Below, one piece after another: positions 9,107-17,701 of a stretch of 46,541 nt of DNA. The translations under genes were made by a program, and so were the position numbers. How positions within the stretch are numbered: position 1 is the first letter of the stretch; every line of letters starts with the position of its first letter. This DNA is from JARICQ01 sp964527205 (lineage in GTDB: Bacteria; Bacillota; Clostridia; Tissierellales; Tissierellaceae): NCBI GenBank assembly GCA_964527205.1, contig CAZGQG010000014.1, positions 1 to 46,541 of the forward strand. The letters run 5' to 3'. The notes under the pieces were generated by a model, which made no database searches, had not been told where the DNA came from, and was given only the letters and a program-made list of their open reading frames with translations.

Positions 9107-9147
9107 TTGATATTTCCCATTATCATGTTATAATAATGTCAAGTGAT
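9107..9147 (+). promoter_or_regulatory. nrfA promoter and candidate operator
   Basis: TTGATA (9107-9112), a 16-base spacer and TATAAT (9129-9134) make a good sigma-A promoter 55 bases upstream of the nrfA start. TATCA (9121-9125) and TGATA (9143-9147) form a dyad around the -10, and CAAGTGATA (9139-9147) sits near the expected transcription start. The same nonamer occurs upstream of the sulfite operon at 13672-13680. The remainder of 8923-9106 shows nothing I can assign. Confidence 0.6.
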
Positions 9148-9189
9148 AGTTCTTATTATCATATAAAGAATGTGAAAGGGGGAGATAAG

Positions 9190-10374
9190 ATGAAATTAAA
9201 GAGATTACTACCAATAATTTTAATTATCATTCTACTTGGAACTGCTTGTGGCAAAGATGAAGAAATCATGCGAGCAGCTGACTGGGCAGATAAACATCCT
9301 GATGTATTTGCTTCCTATATGGAGAATGTAGAAATGGAAAGCACTACATATGGAGGTTCTGTACCAGTAGACTACCTAGAGCAGTATCCTTATCTTAAGA
9401 CATTTTATGATGGATATGGATTTAGCAAGGAATACGCTAGGGCTAGGGGCCATGTTTATGGAGTAGAAGATGTAATTAATACTTCTAGACCTAAGCCTGG
9501 AGCAAGTTGTTTGGCTTGTAAGACTGCGGACTTCACTGAGGCTTTAAACAAGGATGGTATAGAGGTAAATGCTATTGATTTTGATGAATTTGTTGCAGAC
9601 CACGGAGAGATGGAGGGTGTAAGCTGTTTTGACTGTCACAGAAATGAGCCAGGCACTATAAATATTACCCGTGAACATTTCAATGTAGGCCTAGAGCATG
9701 TTGATGCATCTGGAGTTAAAGCAGGAGATACAGCCTGTGGTCAGTGTCACGTAGAGTATTATTTGGATCCAGAAACAAAAGAGGTTATCCTACCATGGCA
9801 TAATGGCCTAGGTACAGATGGCATGTTGGACTACTACGATGATATAGAATTTGCAGACTGGGTACATCCTACTACAGGAACCCAAATGTTAAAGGCTCAG
9901 CATCCTGAGTTTGAAACATTCCAGGGTGGTATACATCATACAGCTGGCTTATCCTGTATTGATTGTCATATGCCAGGCAAGGAAGGTGCAGATGGAGGGA
10001 ATTTTAAATCTCACCACTGGACAAGTCCTTTAAAGGATCTAGAAGCTTCTTCTTGCTTTGCTTGTCATACAGATGAAGATCCAGATAGTTTAATAGCAAT
10101 GGTAGAAAATGTTCAGGCTCCAATTGCAGTTAAGACTGATGAAGTAGCTGCAGTAATATTAGAACTTATTGAAGAATTAACTAAAGCTGTTGACACAGAT
10201 AGCCACTCTGAAGAAGAATTAGACCAGGCTAGAGACCTACACAGAAAAGCTCAATTTAAATGGGACTTTGTCTTTGTAGAAAATGGAGAAGGATTCCACA
10301 ACTCTGCCCTAGCTAATAAGAACTTAGATGAGGCAAGAGAGTTAGCAGAAAAAGGACTATCAATTTTAAAGTAA
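9190..10374 (+). CDS. nrfA: Pentaheme cytochrome c nitrite reductase (ammonia-forming), lipoprotein form
   Basis: NrfA reduces nitrite to ammonium with six electrons. Five haem motifs are present: CLACK (107-111) with the lysine-ligated catalytic haem typical of NrfA, then CFDCH (146-150), CGQCH (183-187), CIDCH (256-260) and CFACH (289-293). Glu189/Tyr190 and Lys235/Gln237 match the calcium-site residues of the classical enzyme. The N-terminus is a lipoprotein signal (LLGTAC, Cys20), so the protein is probably membrane-tethered outside the cell. AAAGGGGGA supports the ATG at 9190 over an in-frame start at 9136. No NrfH quinol dehydrogenase is adjacent; ResB/CcsA-type maturation genes follow. 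Confidence 0.95.
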   Translation: MKLKRLLPIILIIILLGTACGKDEEIMRAADWADKHPDVFASYMENVEMESTTYGGSVPVDYLEQYPYLKTFYDGYGFSKEYARARGHVYGVEDVINTSRPKPGASCLACKTADFTEALNKDGIEVNAIDFDEFVADHGEMEGVSCFDCHRNEPGTINITREHFNVGLEHVDASGVKAGDTACGQCHVEYYLDPETKEVILPWHNGLGTDGMLDYYDDIEFADWVHPTTGTQMLKAQHPEFETFQGGIHHTAGLSCIDCHMPGKEGADGGNFKSHHWTSPLKDLEASSCFACHTDEDPDSLIAMVENVQAPIAVKTDEVAAVILELIEELTKAVDTDSHSEEELDQARDLHRKAQFKWDFVFVENGEGFHNSALANKNLDEARELAEKGLSILK

Positions 10375-10387
10375 ATAATTGTAATGG

Positions 10388-10410
10388 AAGGGCTCTTAGG
10401 AGCCCTTTTA
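10388..10410 (+). terminator. Partial terminator/attenuator between nrfA and resB
   Basis: AAGGGCTC and GAGCCCTT form an 8-bp stem with a four-base loop, followed by TTTTAAAC. The next gene starts only 27 bases later on the same strand, so this probably lowers but does not abolish readthrough, giving more nrfA than maturation-factor mRNA. Confidence 0.7.
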
Positions 10411-10434
10411 AACTCATAAGGAGGTTATAAAGGT

Positions 10435-11733
10435 ATGGAAAAAGATAATATCTTCAAAAGAATTTGGAAAATCCTCCATTCTATGAAGTTTGGAATCATA
10501 CTCCTATTGATTATTGGAGTTTTATCTATAGCAGGGACCCTGATCCCTCAGGATAATATAATCGGATACTATGAAAGCACCTATAGTCCGGTGCTCTTTC
10601 AAATAATTAAAACATTTAGCTTACATAAGGTTTATAGTTCCTGGTGGTTTATGCTTCTTATAGGCATCTTATCCCTAAATTTAACACTTTGTAGCCTAAG
10701 AAGACTTCCTGGAATTATTAGATTAATGAAAAGGGATACTGATTTGGAAAAAAAGTTAGGGGAAGATAAGTACTTATTCTGTGAAGAAGTTCCAGTGGAT
10801 ATGGATATTCCAGGATTTTTTAAGAAGAATAAATTTAAAGATATAGAGGTCCTGGAAACTCAGGAGGGAGTCTTCCATTATTCTAAAAAGAATAGGCTAG
10901 GCTACCTGGGATCTTGGATCACTCACCTGGCCCTACTCCTAATCATACTAGCCTATGTGGGAGGAAAGATCTTTGGTTTTGATGTTTTTGTCCATGGAGT
11001 TCCTGGATCTATTCAACCTATTGAGGGTACAGACTACTGGATTGAAATAGAAGATTTCACCATAGACTTTAGGGAGGACGATACAGTAAACCAATACCTA
11101 TCCAAGGTAAAGGTCTCTGATATGGAAAGCAATTACTCAGAAAGAGGAGATGTAAGGGTTAATCATCCCTTTAGGGCTAAGAAGATGAACATCTATCAAA
11201 ATGCAACGGGATGGGCTATAGATGTGGAGGCTAAGAAGGATGAGGAAACTATATCTGCTAAGACTCTCTACCAATCAGAGGTCTATGTAGAGGACAATCA
11301 AAATATTGCCCTGCAATTTGTTGCCTTTTATCCTGACTATGATAATACTCATGGACCTAGGACCCTGTCTCCCCACTTAAATAATCCAAAATTTCTTTAT
11401 AGCCTTTACTATGAGGGCTTTAGGGTGGATATGAATGTTGCGGATATGGATGAGGAGATTGTCTGGGAGGAGTATTCTTTTGTTATAGATAATCCTCAAA
11501 TGTTTACCCTGCTTCAAATTGGAAGAGACCCAGGCATTAAGTTTGCAGCCCTTGGAGGAATTATTTTAATTATAGGTGTGTTTTTAGCCTTCTATATAAG
11601 CCCAAGAGAGCTAATGGCCTTTAGATACAAGGATGGAAGGACCTATATATGGGGAAATTCCTCTAAAAATCAGGAAATCTTTAAAAACAAGATGGTATTA
11701 TCTCTAAATAAAAATACAGAGGAGGAAATCTAA
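10435..11733 (+). CDS. resB: ResB/Ccs1-family cytochrome c biogenesis protein
   Basis: A membrane protein of system II cytochrome c maturation that, with CcsA, delivers haem and joins it to apocytochromes outside the membrane. The N-terminal ILHSMKFGIILLLIIGVLSI is the typical ResB first helix. Further helices lie at about 70-90, 160-180 and near residue 375, with a long extracytoplasmic domain between the third and fourth. At 432 residues it is close to the family norm. It is two bases upstream of ccsA and downstream of nrfA, so NrfA is its obvious client. RBS GGAGG is present. Confidence 0.85.
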   Translation: MEKDNIFKRIWKILHSMKFGIILLLIIGVLSIAGTLIPQDNIIGYYESTYSPVLFQIIKTFSLHKVYSSWWFMLLIGILSLNLTLCSLRRLPGIIRLMKRDTDLEKKLGEDKYLFCEEVPVDMDIPGFFKKNKFKDIEVLETQEGVFHYSKKNRLGYLGSWITHLALLLIILAYVGGKIFGFDVFVHGVPGSIQPIEGTDYWIEIEDFTIDFREDDTVNQYLSKVKVSDMESNYSERGDVRVNHPFRAKKMNIYQNATGWAIDVEAKKDEETISAKTLYQSEVYVEDNQNIALQFVAFYPDYDNTHGPRTLSPHLNNPKFLYSLYYEGFRVDMNVADMDEEIVWEEYSFVIDNPQMFTLLQIGRDPGIKFAALGGIILIIGVFLAFYISPRELMAFRYKDGRTYIWGNSSKNQEIFKNKMVLSLNKNTEEEI

Positions 11734-11734
11734 G

Positions 11735-12559
11735 ATGGAAAAATACTTGACTATAGAAAGTGGCTTCTTTAATGTTACTGTGGCCCTTTATCTAATATCA
11801 ATGATCCTATATTTTATATTCTTTACAATGAAAAAAGAAAAAATTGGCCGTTATGCCAGCTATGTAATCCGAACTGCCCTGGTTTTTCATACCATTGCCC
11901 TAATAGCAAGGGGTATAGGAGCAGGAAGGGTTCCCCTTACCAATCAATATGAATTTGCTACATCCTTTGCTTGGGGCATAGCCCTTTGCTTTATATACTT
12001 TGAATATAAGTTTGATTTTAAGGCCATGGGTACTTTTGTAGCCCCTATTGTCTTTATAATCATTGGTTATGCAGCCATGCAAAATAAGGGAGTAAGGCCT
12101 TTGATGCCTGCCCTGCAGAGCAACTGGCTTACCATACATGTATCCACTGCAGTTATAAGCTATGGTGCCTTTGGAGTTGCCTGCGGTGTTTCTGGAATGT
12201 ACCTACTTAGGGAAAGATTTAAGGAAGATGAGTTTTTTATCAAGCATATACCTTCCCTGGAGAAGTTGGACCTTATTAGCTATAGGGCCATCTCCCTTGG
12301 TTATCTCTTCTTAACTCTAGTTATGGTAACTGGAGCAATATGGGCGGAAAGTGCCTGGGGCAGATACTGGGCTTGGGATCCAAAGGAAACCTGGTCCTTT
12401 ATTACCTGGATTATATATTCTGTTTATCTCCATGCTAGAATTGCTAGGGGCTGGAAGGGTAAAAAAGCTGCTCTCTTTAGTGTCATTGGATTTATCTGTG
12501 TATTATTTACCTATATAGGTGTCAATACCTTGCTACCAAGTATACACAGTTATAGATAA
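11735..12559 (+). CDS. ccsA: CcsA/ResC cytochrome c haem lyase subunit
   Basis: A 274-residue polytopic membrane protein with the WWD haem-handling motif: WGRYWAWDPKETWSFITW at about residues 208-225. VPLTNQYEFATSFAWG and LTIHVSTAVISYGAF carry the conserved loop and histidine regions. Together with the preceding ResB-like protein it forms a two-gene CcsBA cytochrome c synthetase. Its RBS GAGGAGG lies inside the end of resB, indicating translational coupling. Placement beside nrfA suggests it may handle the unusual CXXCK haem site; that specificity is inference. Confidence 0.9.
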   Translation: MEKYLTIESGFFNVTVALYLISMILYFIFFTMKKEKIGRYASYVIRTALVFHTIALIARGIGAGRVPLTNQYEFATSFAWGIALCFIYFEYKFDFKAMGTFVAPIVFIIIGYAAMQNKGVRPLMPALQSNWLTIHVSTAVISYGAFGVACGVSGMYLLRERFKEDEFFIKHIPSLEKLDLISYRAISLGYLFLTLVMVTGAIWAESAWGRYWAWDPKETWSFITWIIYSVYLHARIARGWKGKKAALFSVIGFICVLFTYIGVNTLLPSIHSYR

Positions 12560-12567
12560 TAATTTAA

Positions 12568-12612
12568 AAAAAGACCATCTTTCAGGGCCAGTTCCTGAAA
12601 GATGGTCTTTTT
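12568..12612. terminator. Bidirectional terminator between ccsA and the LysR gene
   Basis: A 19-bp perfect stem (12568-12586 with 12594-12612) and seven-base loop, A-rich on one side and T-rich on the other, placed between convergent genes. Confidence 0.92.
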
Positions 12613-12626
12613 ATATTTTCCCTATC

Positions 12627-13571
12627 CTATGCTCCATTTAAAATCCCACATGTGTTTATTAGGAGTCCTGTCTCTCCAAAACTACTTATATCTATACTCT
12701 TATATTCCCTAATAACCTCTATAACATTTTCCATAACTTCATCCAGCATCTTATCCTTGTGATAAACTATGCTAAAATTTCTATCCCATTCATTGGAGTG
12801 ATGTTTAATGGCCTTTATCTCTCCACTTTTTACTTCATTCTCAATGAGTCTTATGGAAAGAACAGCCAAGCATCCATTTCTCATAATTGCACTTTTCATA
12901 GCTTCTGGACAGGTTGTCTGCCATTTTGTCCTTACATCAAAGCCATTTTCCAACATATAGTCCTCAAATAATTGTCTGGTTCCACTTCCTTGTTCTCTCA
13001 TTACAAAGCCCTTGTCTGTAAGTTCATTGAGCTCTATCATTTCCCTATTAGCAAATTCATGATCCTTTCCGCAGGCAAGGACTAGATAATCCTCTATCTC
13101 TGGTATGGAGATTAAATATGGGTTCTTAATTTCTCCCTCTACTATGGCTATGTCCAGTTCAGAATTTAATAACTTTTTCTCTACTTCCCTAGTATTGTTT
13201 ACATAGGCATAGGGTTCTATTTTTTCATGTTTTTCCTTGATTGTATTTATAATATTAGAAATCATACAGCTACCTACTGTAATTGTAGCTCCAATCTTTA
13301 TACTATCTATATTATTGATTGCTATCATTTTTGATTCCAGCTCATCAAATTGTTTTACTACTTTTTTTGCATATTTTAAAAGCTTTACCCCCTCAGGAGT
13401 AATATGTAGCTTTCTGCACAGTCTTTCAAAGAGAAGAACATTGTAATGATCTTCGATTTCTCTTATGGTCTGGCTAACTGTTGGTTGGGATACGAACAAG
13501 TTTGTTGCGGCAGCGCTCATCTTCCCTGTTTCAGCAACTTCTATAAATATTTTTAAATGTCTTATATCCAT
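12627..13571 (-). CDS. LysR-family regulator, probably of the sulfite module
   Basis: A 314-residue LysR protein. The N-terminal helix-turn-helix is MDIRHLKIFIEVAETGKMSAAA followed by LFVSQPTVSQTIREIE; the C-terminal two-thirds is a LysR substrate-binding domain containing MREQGSGTRQLFEDY. It is transcribed away from the CoA-disulfide reductase/asrC/yeiH genes, the usual arrangement for a LysR protein and its target. In enterobacteria the LysR protein YeiE controls the exporter gene yeiH in response to sulfite, so sulfite or a related sulfur compound is a reasonable effector here. RBS AAGGAG precedes the ATG. Confidence 0.85.
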   Translation of the reverse strand: MDIRHLKIFIEVAETGKMSAAATNLFVSQPTVSQTIREIEDHYNVLLFERLCRKLHITPEGVKLLKYAKKVVKQFDELESKMIAINNIDSIKIGATITVGSCMISNIINTIKEKHEKIEPYAYVNNTREVEKKLLNSELDIAIVEGEIKNPYLISIPEIEDYLVLACGKDHEFANREMIELNELTDKGFVMREQGSGTRQLFEDYMLENGFDVRTKWQTTCPEAMKSAIMRNGCLAVLSIRLIENEVKSGEIKAIKHHSNEWDRNFSIVYHKDKMLDEVMENVIEVIREYKSIDISSFGETGLLINTCGILNGA

Positions 13572-13630
13572 GCTTTCACTCCTTTATATTGGTTTTATTT
13601 ATATGAATTTATCTATACATAAGATTTACC

Positions 13631-13694
13631 TATCACTATGATTAGATATTATCACTTTATTTATAATTTAACAAGTGATAGACTTACAATTGTA
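13631..13694. promoter_or_regulatory. Operator region between the LysR gene and the sulfite genes
   Basis: TATCACTT (13650-13657) and AAGTGATA (13673-13680) are perfect inverted repeats 15 bases apart; another TATCACT lies at 13631-13637. TACAATTGTA (13685-13694) is a perfect 10-bp palindrome. Candidate sites for the divergent LysR protein or for a regulator shared with nrfA. No unambiguous -35/-10 pair was found. Confidence 0.45.
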
Positions 13695-13762
13695 GGATAT
13701 TTGTATGGAACAGATGTCCAAGTTAGATATTATAAGGATGAATTTATAAAAGGGGTGATTGT

Positions 13763-15394
13763 TTGAAAGTACTTATTATAGGAGGAGTTGCTGCTGGTAC
13801 AAAAGTAGCTGCAAAACTTAAGAGAGAAAATAGAGACCATGAGGTTACAATTCTTACTTCTGGAGAATCTATTTCATATGCTGGCTGCGGGCTTCCTTAT
13901 TATTTAGGTGGATTAATCGAAGATGAAAAGGAACTTATCGTTAATACTCCTAAGGAATTTACAGAACTTACAGGCGTTAATGTTTTAACTGAAACTGAAG
14001 CAACTAAAGTTAATCCCGATGAAAAAACTGTAGAAGCAATAAATTTACAAACAAAGGAAACCGCTACATATGATTATGACAAATTAGTAATAGCAACTGG
14101 TGCTAGACCTATTAGGCCACCATTTCCAGGAATCGATTTAGATAATGTTTTCTTAATGAGAACACCTGAAGATGCTATTAAGATGAAGGACGAACTAAAT
14201 AAGAAAGAAATCAAGCGTGTAGTAATTGTTGGTGGAGGATTTATAGGCCTTGAAGTTGCAGAAAACTTAAATGAAATAGGAGTTATGACTACTATTATAG
14301 ATATGGCTGATATGGTACCACCAGGATTTGCACCTGAATTCAATGAATATATGGTAGACAAGCTAGCAGAAAACAGAATAATGATGTTTACTGGAACAAA
14401 ACTAGACAGTATTATTGGAGAAGGAAAAGTTGAAAAGATAAAAACAGATAAAAATGTTATCAGAACAGACGCTGTTGTCCTTTCCATAGGAGTTGCTGCT
14501 AATACTGCCTTCTTAGAAGGTACAGGTATTGAATTAATGCCTAATAGAACTATTAAAGTTAATGAATACTTAGAAACTAACCTTCCTGATGTATATTCAG
14601 TTGGTGACTGTGCTACAGTTACAAACAGGATCACCGGTGAACCAGCTTGGTCTCCAATGGGATCAACTGCAAATATTACAGGTCGTATAGCTGCAAAAAA
14701 TATTAATGGTGAAAAGATAAGCTATGCAGGTGCTTTAGGAACAGCAGTTGCAAAACTACTTCCTGACTTTAATATTGGTAGAACAGGACTTACTGAAGTT
14801 CAGGCTAGGGAAGCTGGCTTTGATGTAGAAACTGTTGTAACACTTATAGAAGATAAGGCTCACTACTTTCCAGACTCATCTTTATTTACAGTTAAGATGA
14901 TTGCAGATAGAAACACTAAAAAGTTACTTGGTCTTCAAGTTCTTGGAGAAGGAGCAGTAGATAAGATGATAGATATTGCTGTAACTGCAATTTCTATGGG
15001 TGCTACACTAGAAGATATTGAGCAAATGGACTTTGCCTATGCACCTCCATTCTCAACAGCTATTCACCCAATATCACATACTGCTAGTACCTTATTAAAT
15101 AAAATAAGTGGTGCCTTTAATTCAGTTACACCACTAGACTATATTTCAGGCAAGGTAGAAGATTATAGGATCATAGACTCATCTATAGTTCCACTACTTG
15201 CTGGCAATGAATATATAGACCTAAACAAAATTGATGAACAAATTCACGACATAAAAATTGACAAGGATGAAAAATTACTTCTAGTATGTTCAAAGGGTAA
15301 GAGAGCTTACCTCTTACAAGACAGATTAAAGCACTATGGTTTCACAAATAGCTTAGTTCTTGAAGGTGGACATATCTTAAGTACTATTAAATAG
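13763..15394 (+). CDS. CoA-disulfide reductase-like flavoprotein with C-terminal rhodanese domain
   Basis: A 543-residue pyridine-nucleotide-disulfide oxidoreductase. The FAD Rossmann motif is LIIGGVAAGTKVAAKLKR at 4-21. SYAGCGLPYYLGG has the single active cysteine (Cys42) of CoA-disulfide reductases and NADH-dependent per/polysulfide reductases. The NAD motif VVIVGGGFIGLEVAENL is at about 154-170. A rhodanese domain at about 455-543 has cysteine Cys509 in LVCSKGKRAYLL. Fusions of this type reduce CoA-persulfides or polysulfides. The start is TTG with RBS AAAGGGGTG. It is 46 bases upstream of asrC, so it may supply electrons or handle the sulfur product. Confidence 0.85.
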   Translation: MKVLIIGGVAAGTKVAAKLKRENRDHEVTILTSGESISYAGCGLPYYLGGLIEDEKELIVNTPKEFTELTGVNVLTETEATKVNPDEKTVEAINLQTKETATYDYDKLVIATGARPIRPPFPGIDLDNVFLMRTPEDAIKMKDELNKKEIKRVVIVGGGFIGLEVAENLNEIGVMTTIIDMADMVPPGFAPEFNEYMVDKLAENRIMMFTGTKLDSIIGEGKVEKIKTDKNVIRTDAVVLSIGVAANTAFLEGTGIELMPNRTIKVNEYLETNLPDVYSVGDCATVTNRITGEPAWSPMGSTANITGRIAAKNINGEKISYAGALGTAVAKLLPDFNIGRTGLTEVQAREAGFDVETVVTLIEDKAHYFPDSSLFTVKMIADRNTKKLLGLQVLGEGAVDKMIDIAVTAISMGATLEDIEQMDFAYAPPFSTAIHPISHTASTLLNKISGAFNSVTPLDYISGKVEDYRIIDSSIVPLLAGNEYIDLNKIDEQIHDIKIDKDEKLLLVCSKGKRAYLLQDRLKHYGFTNSLVLEGGHILSTIK

Positions 15395-15440
15395 GATAAA
15401 CAAAAATAAAATATAAAAACAATTATAAGGGGGAAATAAA

Positions 15441-16433
15441 ATGGCAGGCGTAAGAGATAGTGTAAGAGTTCCAACGTTAACAGTTAGTTATGAAGATAAG
15501 AGAAGAGTTAAGGGACTAGGTTTTGTAGTAAACAAGGGTACAGACAATTTTTCAGCAAGAGTAGTTACTACAAATGGTAAGGTTACTGCTGAGCAAGTTG
15601 CTCGTTTAGCAGATGCTGCTGCAAAATATGGTGATGGTGATGTTGCCTTAACTTCAAGACTTACTTTTGAAGTAATTGGAATTCCATATGAAAAAATTGA
15701 TGAGTTTATAGAGTACATCGGAGAAGTTGGACTTCAAACTGGTGGTACTGGTTCAGTTGTTCGTCCAGTAGTAGCTTGTAAGGGTACTGTTTGTAGATTT
15801 GGTTTAATAGATACTTTCAAGTTATCAGAAGAAGCTCATAACAGATTCTATGAAGGATACAGAACTGTAAAGTTACCTCACAAATTTAAGATTGCTATAG
15901 GTGGATGTCCAAATAACTGTGTTAAACCAACAACAAATGACTTAGCAGTAATAGGACAATATGTTCCTAACTATGACCCAGAATTATGTATTGGATGTAA
16001 GAAATGTAACCCAGAAGACGTATGTCCAATGTTTGCTATAACTGTTGAAGAAACAGATGAAGGAAGAAAAATGAAGATAGACGAAGAAATCTGTAACAAC
16101 TGTGGACTATGTATAGAAGCTTGCCCATTTGATTCAATACCAGATGGAGTAAAGAAATACAAAATGGCTCTAGGTGGAAGATGGGGTAAATTCACTAATG
16201 AAGCATTCTCAATGGATACATTATTCTCAACAGAAGAAGAAGTATTAGATGTTATTGAGAAAATGATACTTATATACAGAGAACAAGGTGTAACTGGAGA
16301 GCGTATGTCCCATACTGTTCAAAGAATTGGAATGGAAGACATCGAAAAGCAGTTATTATCAGATGACATAATGGCTAGAAAGCAAGAAATATTAGATGCA
16401 CCACTACACCTAGTAGGGGGAGCTAAGTGCTAA
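15441..16433 (+). CDS. asrC: AsrC-like siroheme sulfite reductase with two [4Fe-4S] ferredoxin motifs
   Basis: 330 residues, close to AsrC length. A nitrite/sulfite reductase ferredoxin-like half domain is at about 24-95. The siroheme/[4Fe-4S] cysteines are in VACKGTVCRFG (Cys113, Cys118) and GGCPNNCVKP (Cys156, Cys160, the last expected to bridge to siroheme). An inserted ferredoxin domain has CIGCKKCNPEDVCP (183-196) and CNNCGLCIEACP (218-229). AsrC reduces sulfite to sulfide and normally receives electrons via AsrA/AsrB, which are absent here. The preceding flavoprotein or a free ferredoxin may serve instead. Siroheme can come from the hem/cob operon starting at 25574. Confidence 0.88.
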   Translation: MAGVRDSVRVPTLTVSYEDKRRVKGLGFVVNKGTDNFSARVVTTNGKVTAEQVARLADAAAKYGDGDVALTSRLTFEVIGIPYEKIDEFIEYIGEVGLQTGGTGSVVRPVVACKGTVCRFGLIDTFKLSEEAHNRFYEGYRTVKLPHKFKIAIGGCPNNCVKPTTNDLAVIGQYVPNYDPELCIGCKKCNPEDVCPMFAITVEETDEGRKMKIDEEICNNCGLCIEACPFDSIPDGVKKYKMALGGRWGKFTNEAFSMDTLFSTEEEVLDVIEKMILIYREQGVTGERMSHTVQRIGMEDIEKQLLSDDIMARKQEILDAPLHLVGGAKC

Positions 16434-16450
16434 TATAGTCAAAAAATTTA

Positions 16451-16492
16451 TCTTAAAGGAAAGTGCAAACTTTCCTTTAAGATTTAAGTTTT
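16451..16492 (+). terminator. Terminator after asrC
   Basis: Perfect 14-bp stem (16451-16464 with 16469-16482) closed by a GCAA tetraloop and followed by TTTAAGTTTTC. Transcription of the exporter gene may therefore need its own promoter. Confidence 0.8.
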
Positions 16493-16531
16493 CTACTTAG
16501 TAACATTAATTAACATAGGTTCTTTTTTTTG

Positions 16532-16568
16532 CAAATGATTGTAGTATTTTTAACATTTCAAATGATTG
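16532..16568. repeat. Direct repeat upstream of the exporter gene
   Basis: CAAATGATTG occurs at 16532-16541 and again at 16559-16568, 27 bases start to start, within the leader of the yeiH-like gene. Possible regulator half-sites; no promoter could be fixed with confidence. Confidence 0.35.
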
Positions 16569-16631
16569 AGTATATTTACAATAATCTGTAAATTGGCAGA
16601 CTATAAAATATTAAGAAATGAGGAGATAAAA

Positions 16632-17690
16632 ATGAGTAAAAAAACATTAGGCATACTTACATGTCTAGGAATAGCAATTATTGCTACATATCTTGGTACT
16701 GTTCAAAATATAGTTGGAGCACCAATGGTTGGTCTTTTCATAGGTATGATCTTATTTAATGTTGTTCCATCCTTTAGTGGTGAATTTAAATCTGGAGCAT
16801 CCTATGCAGGAAAGAAATTCCTTAAATATGGTATTATTTTAGCAGGAGCTACTTTGAATTTTGGTGCAGTTTTAGCAGCTAGTAGGGTTGCAATGCCTAT
16901 ACTAATATTCAACATATTCTTATCCTTTGGTGTAGCTTCCATGGTTGGTAGATACCTTGAACTTTCAAGCAATACTCGTATTTTAGTTGGTGGAGGAAGC
17001 TGTATATGTGGTGGTACTGCCATAGCTACACTTGCATCAATTATAAAGGCAAAAGAAGAAGAAATTGCCTATGCAATGACAGCAATATTCTTATTTGACA
17101 TATTTGCAGCACTTGTTTATCCTTATTTAGCACAGGCTATCAATCTTTCAGTAAATCAATTTGGTGTACTTGCAGGAGCAGCTATCAACGATACATCCTC
17201 TGTAGCAGCAGCTGAAGCTACTTATAATGCTCTTAATGGTATTGATTCAACAATTGCAATCACTGTTAAACTTGCTAGGACTACAATGCTTATATTCGTT
17301 GCCATTGCAGCTACTATATTCACTGTAAGAAATGAATCCAAGCAAGGCAAGGCTGAAGGAGAACAAAAATCTGTAGCTCAAACTGTACTTGATGTATTTC
17401 CATGGTTCATACTTATATTCGTAGGAATGGCACTATTAAATACATTTGGACTATTTGATTTAATAACTAACAATACTCCTAGCTTTATTAATCTGTCAAC
17501 ATTCTTTAAAACAGGTTATAAGTACTTGATCACTGCAGCCCTAGTAGGTGTAGGATTTAAGATTAAGTTTAAAGAATTATTTACAAAGGGAACTAAGCCT
17601 ATTATCTTAGGTGGAGTTACTTGGGCAGCTATAGCAACTTCAACACTAATATTTGTACACTTATTCGCAGACTTTATAAATGCAATGTAA
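16632..17690 (+). CDS. yeiH: YeiH/UPF0324-family putative sulfate/sulfite exporter
   Basis: A 352-residue polytopic membrane protein of the YeiH family, annotated as putative sulfate exporters. Conserved blocks include LKYGIILAGATLNFG, VGGGSCICGGTAIATLA and GVLAGAAINDTSSVAAAEATY. GAGGAG at 16619-16624 supports the ATG at 16632; a longer in-frame start at 16566 adds 22 residues without family similarity. It follows a sulfite reductase gene, so removal of sulfite, or of another product of sulfur metabolism, is the likely role. Direction and substrate are inferred from family and context only. Confidence 0.85.
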   Translation: MSKKTLGILTCLGIAIIATYLGTVQNIVGAPMVGLFIGMILFNVVPSFSGEFKSGASYAGKKFLKYGIILAGATLNFGAVLAASRVAMPILIFNIFLSFGVASMVGRYLELSSNTRILVGGGSCICGGTAIATLASIIKAKEEEIAYAMTAIFLFDIFAALVYPYLAQAINLSVNQFGVLAGAAINDTSSVAAAEATYNALNGIDSTIAITVKLARTTMLIFVAIAATIFTVRNESKQGKAEGEQKSVAQTVLDVFPWFILIFVGMALLNTFGLFDLITNNTPSFINLSTFFKTGYKYLITAALVGVGFKIKFKELFTKGTKPIILGGVTWAAIATSTLIFVHLFADFINAM

Positions 17691-17701
17691 TATATAAAGA
17701 T

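Noticed and set aside
14074..14634. A 186-codon open frame on the minus strand inside the CoA-disulfide reductase gene.
   Set aside because: Antisense shadow of a well-supported gene; serine/isoleucine/threonine-rich translation with no domain pattern and no RBS.
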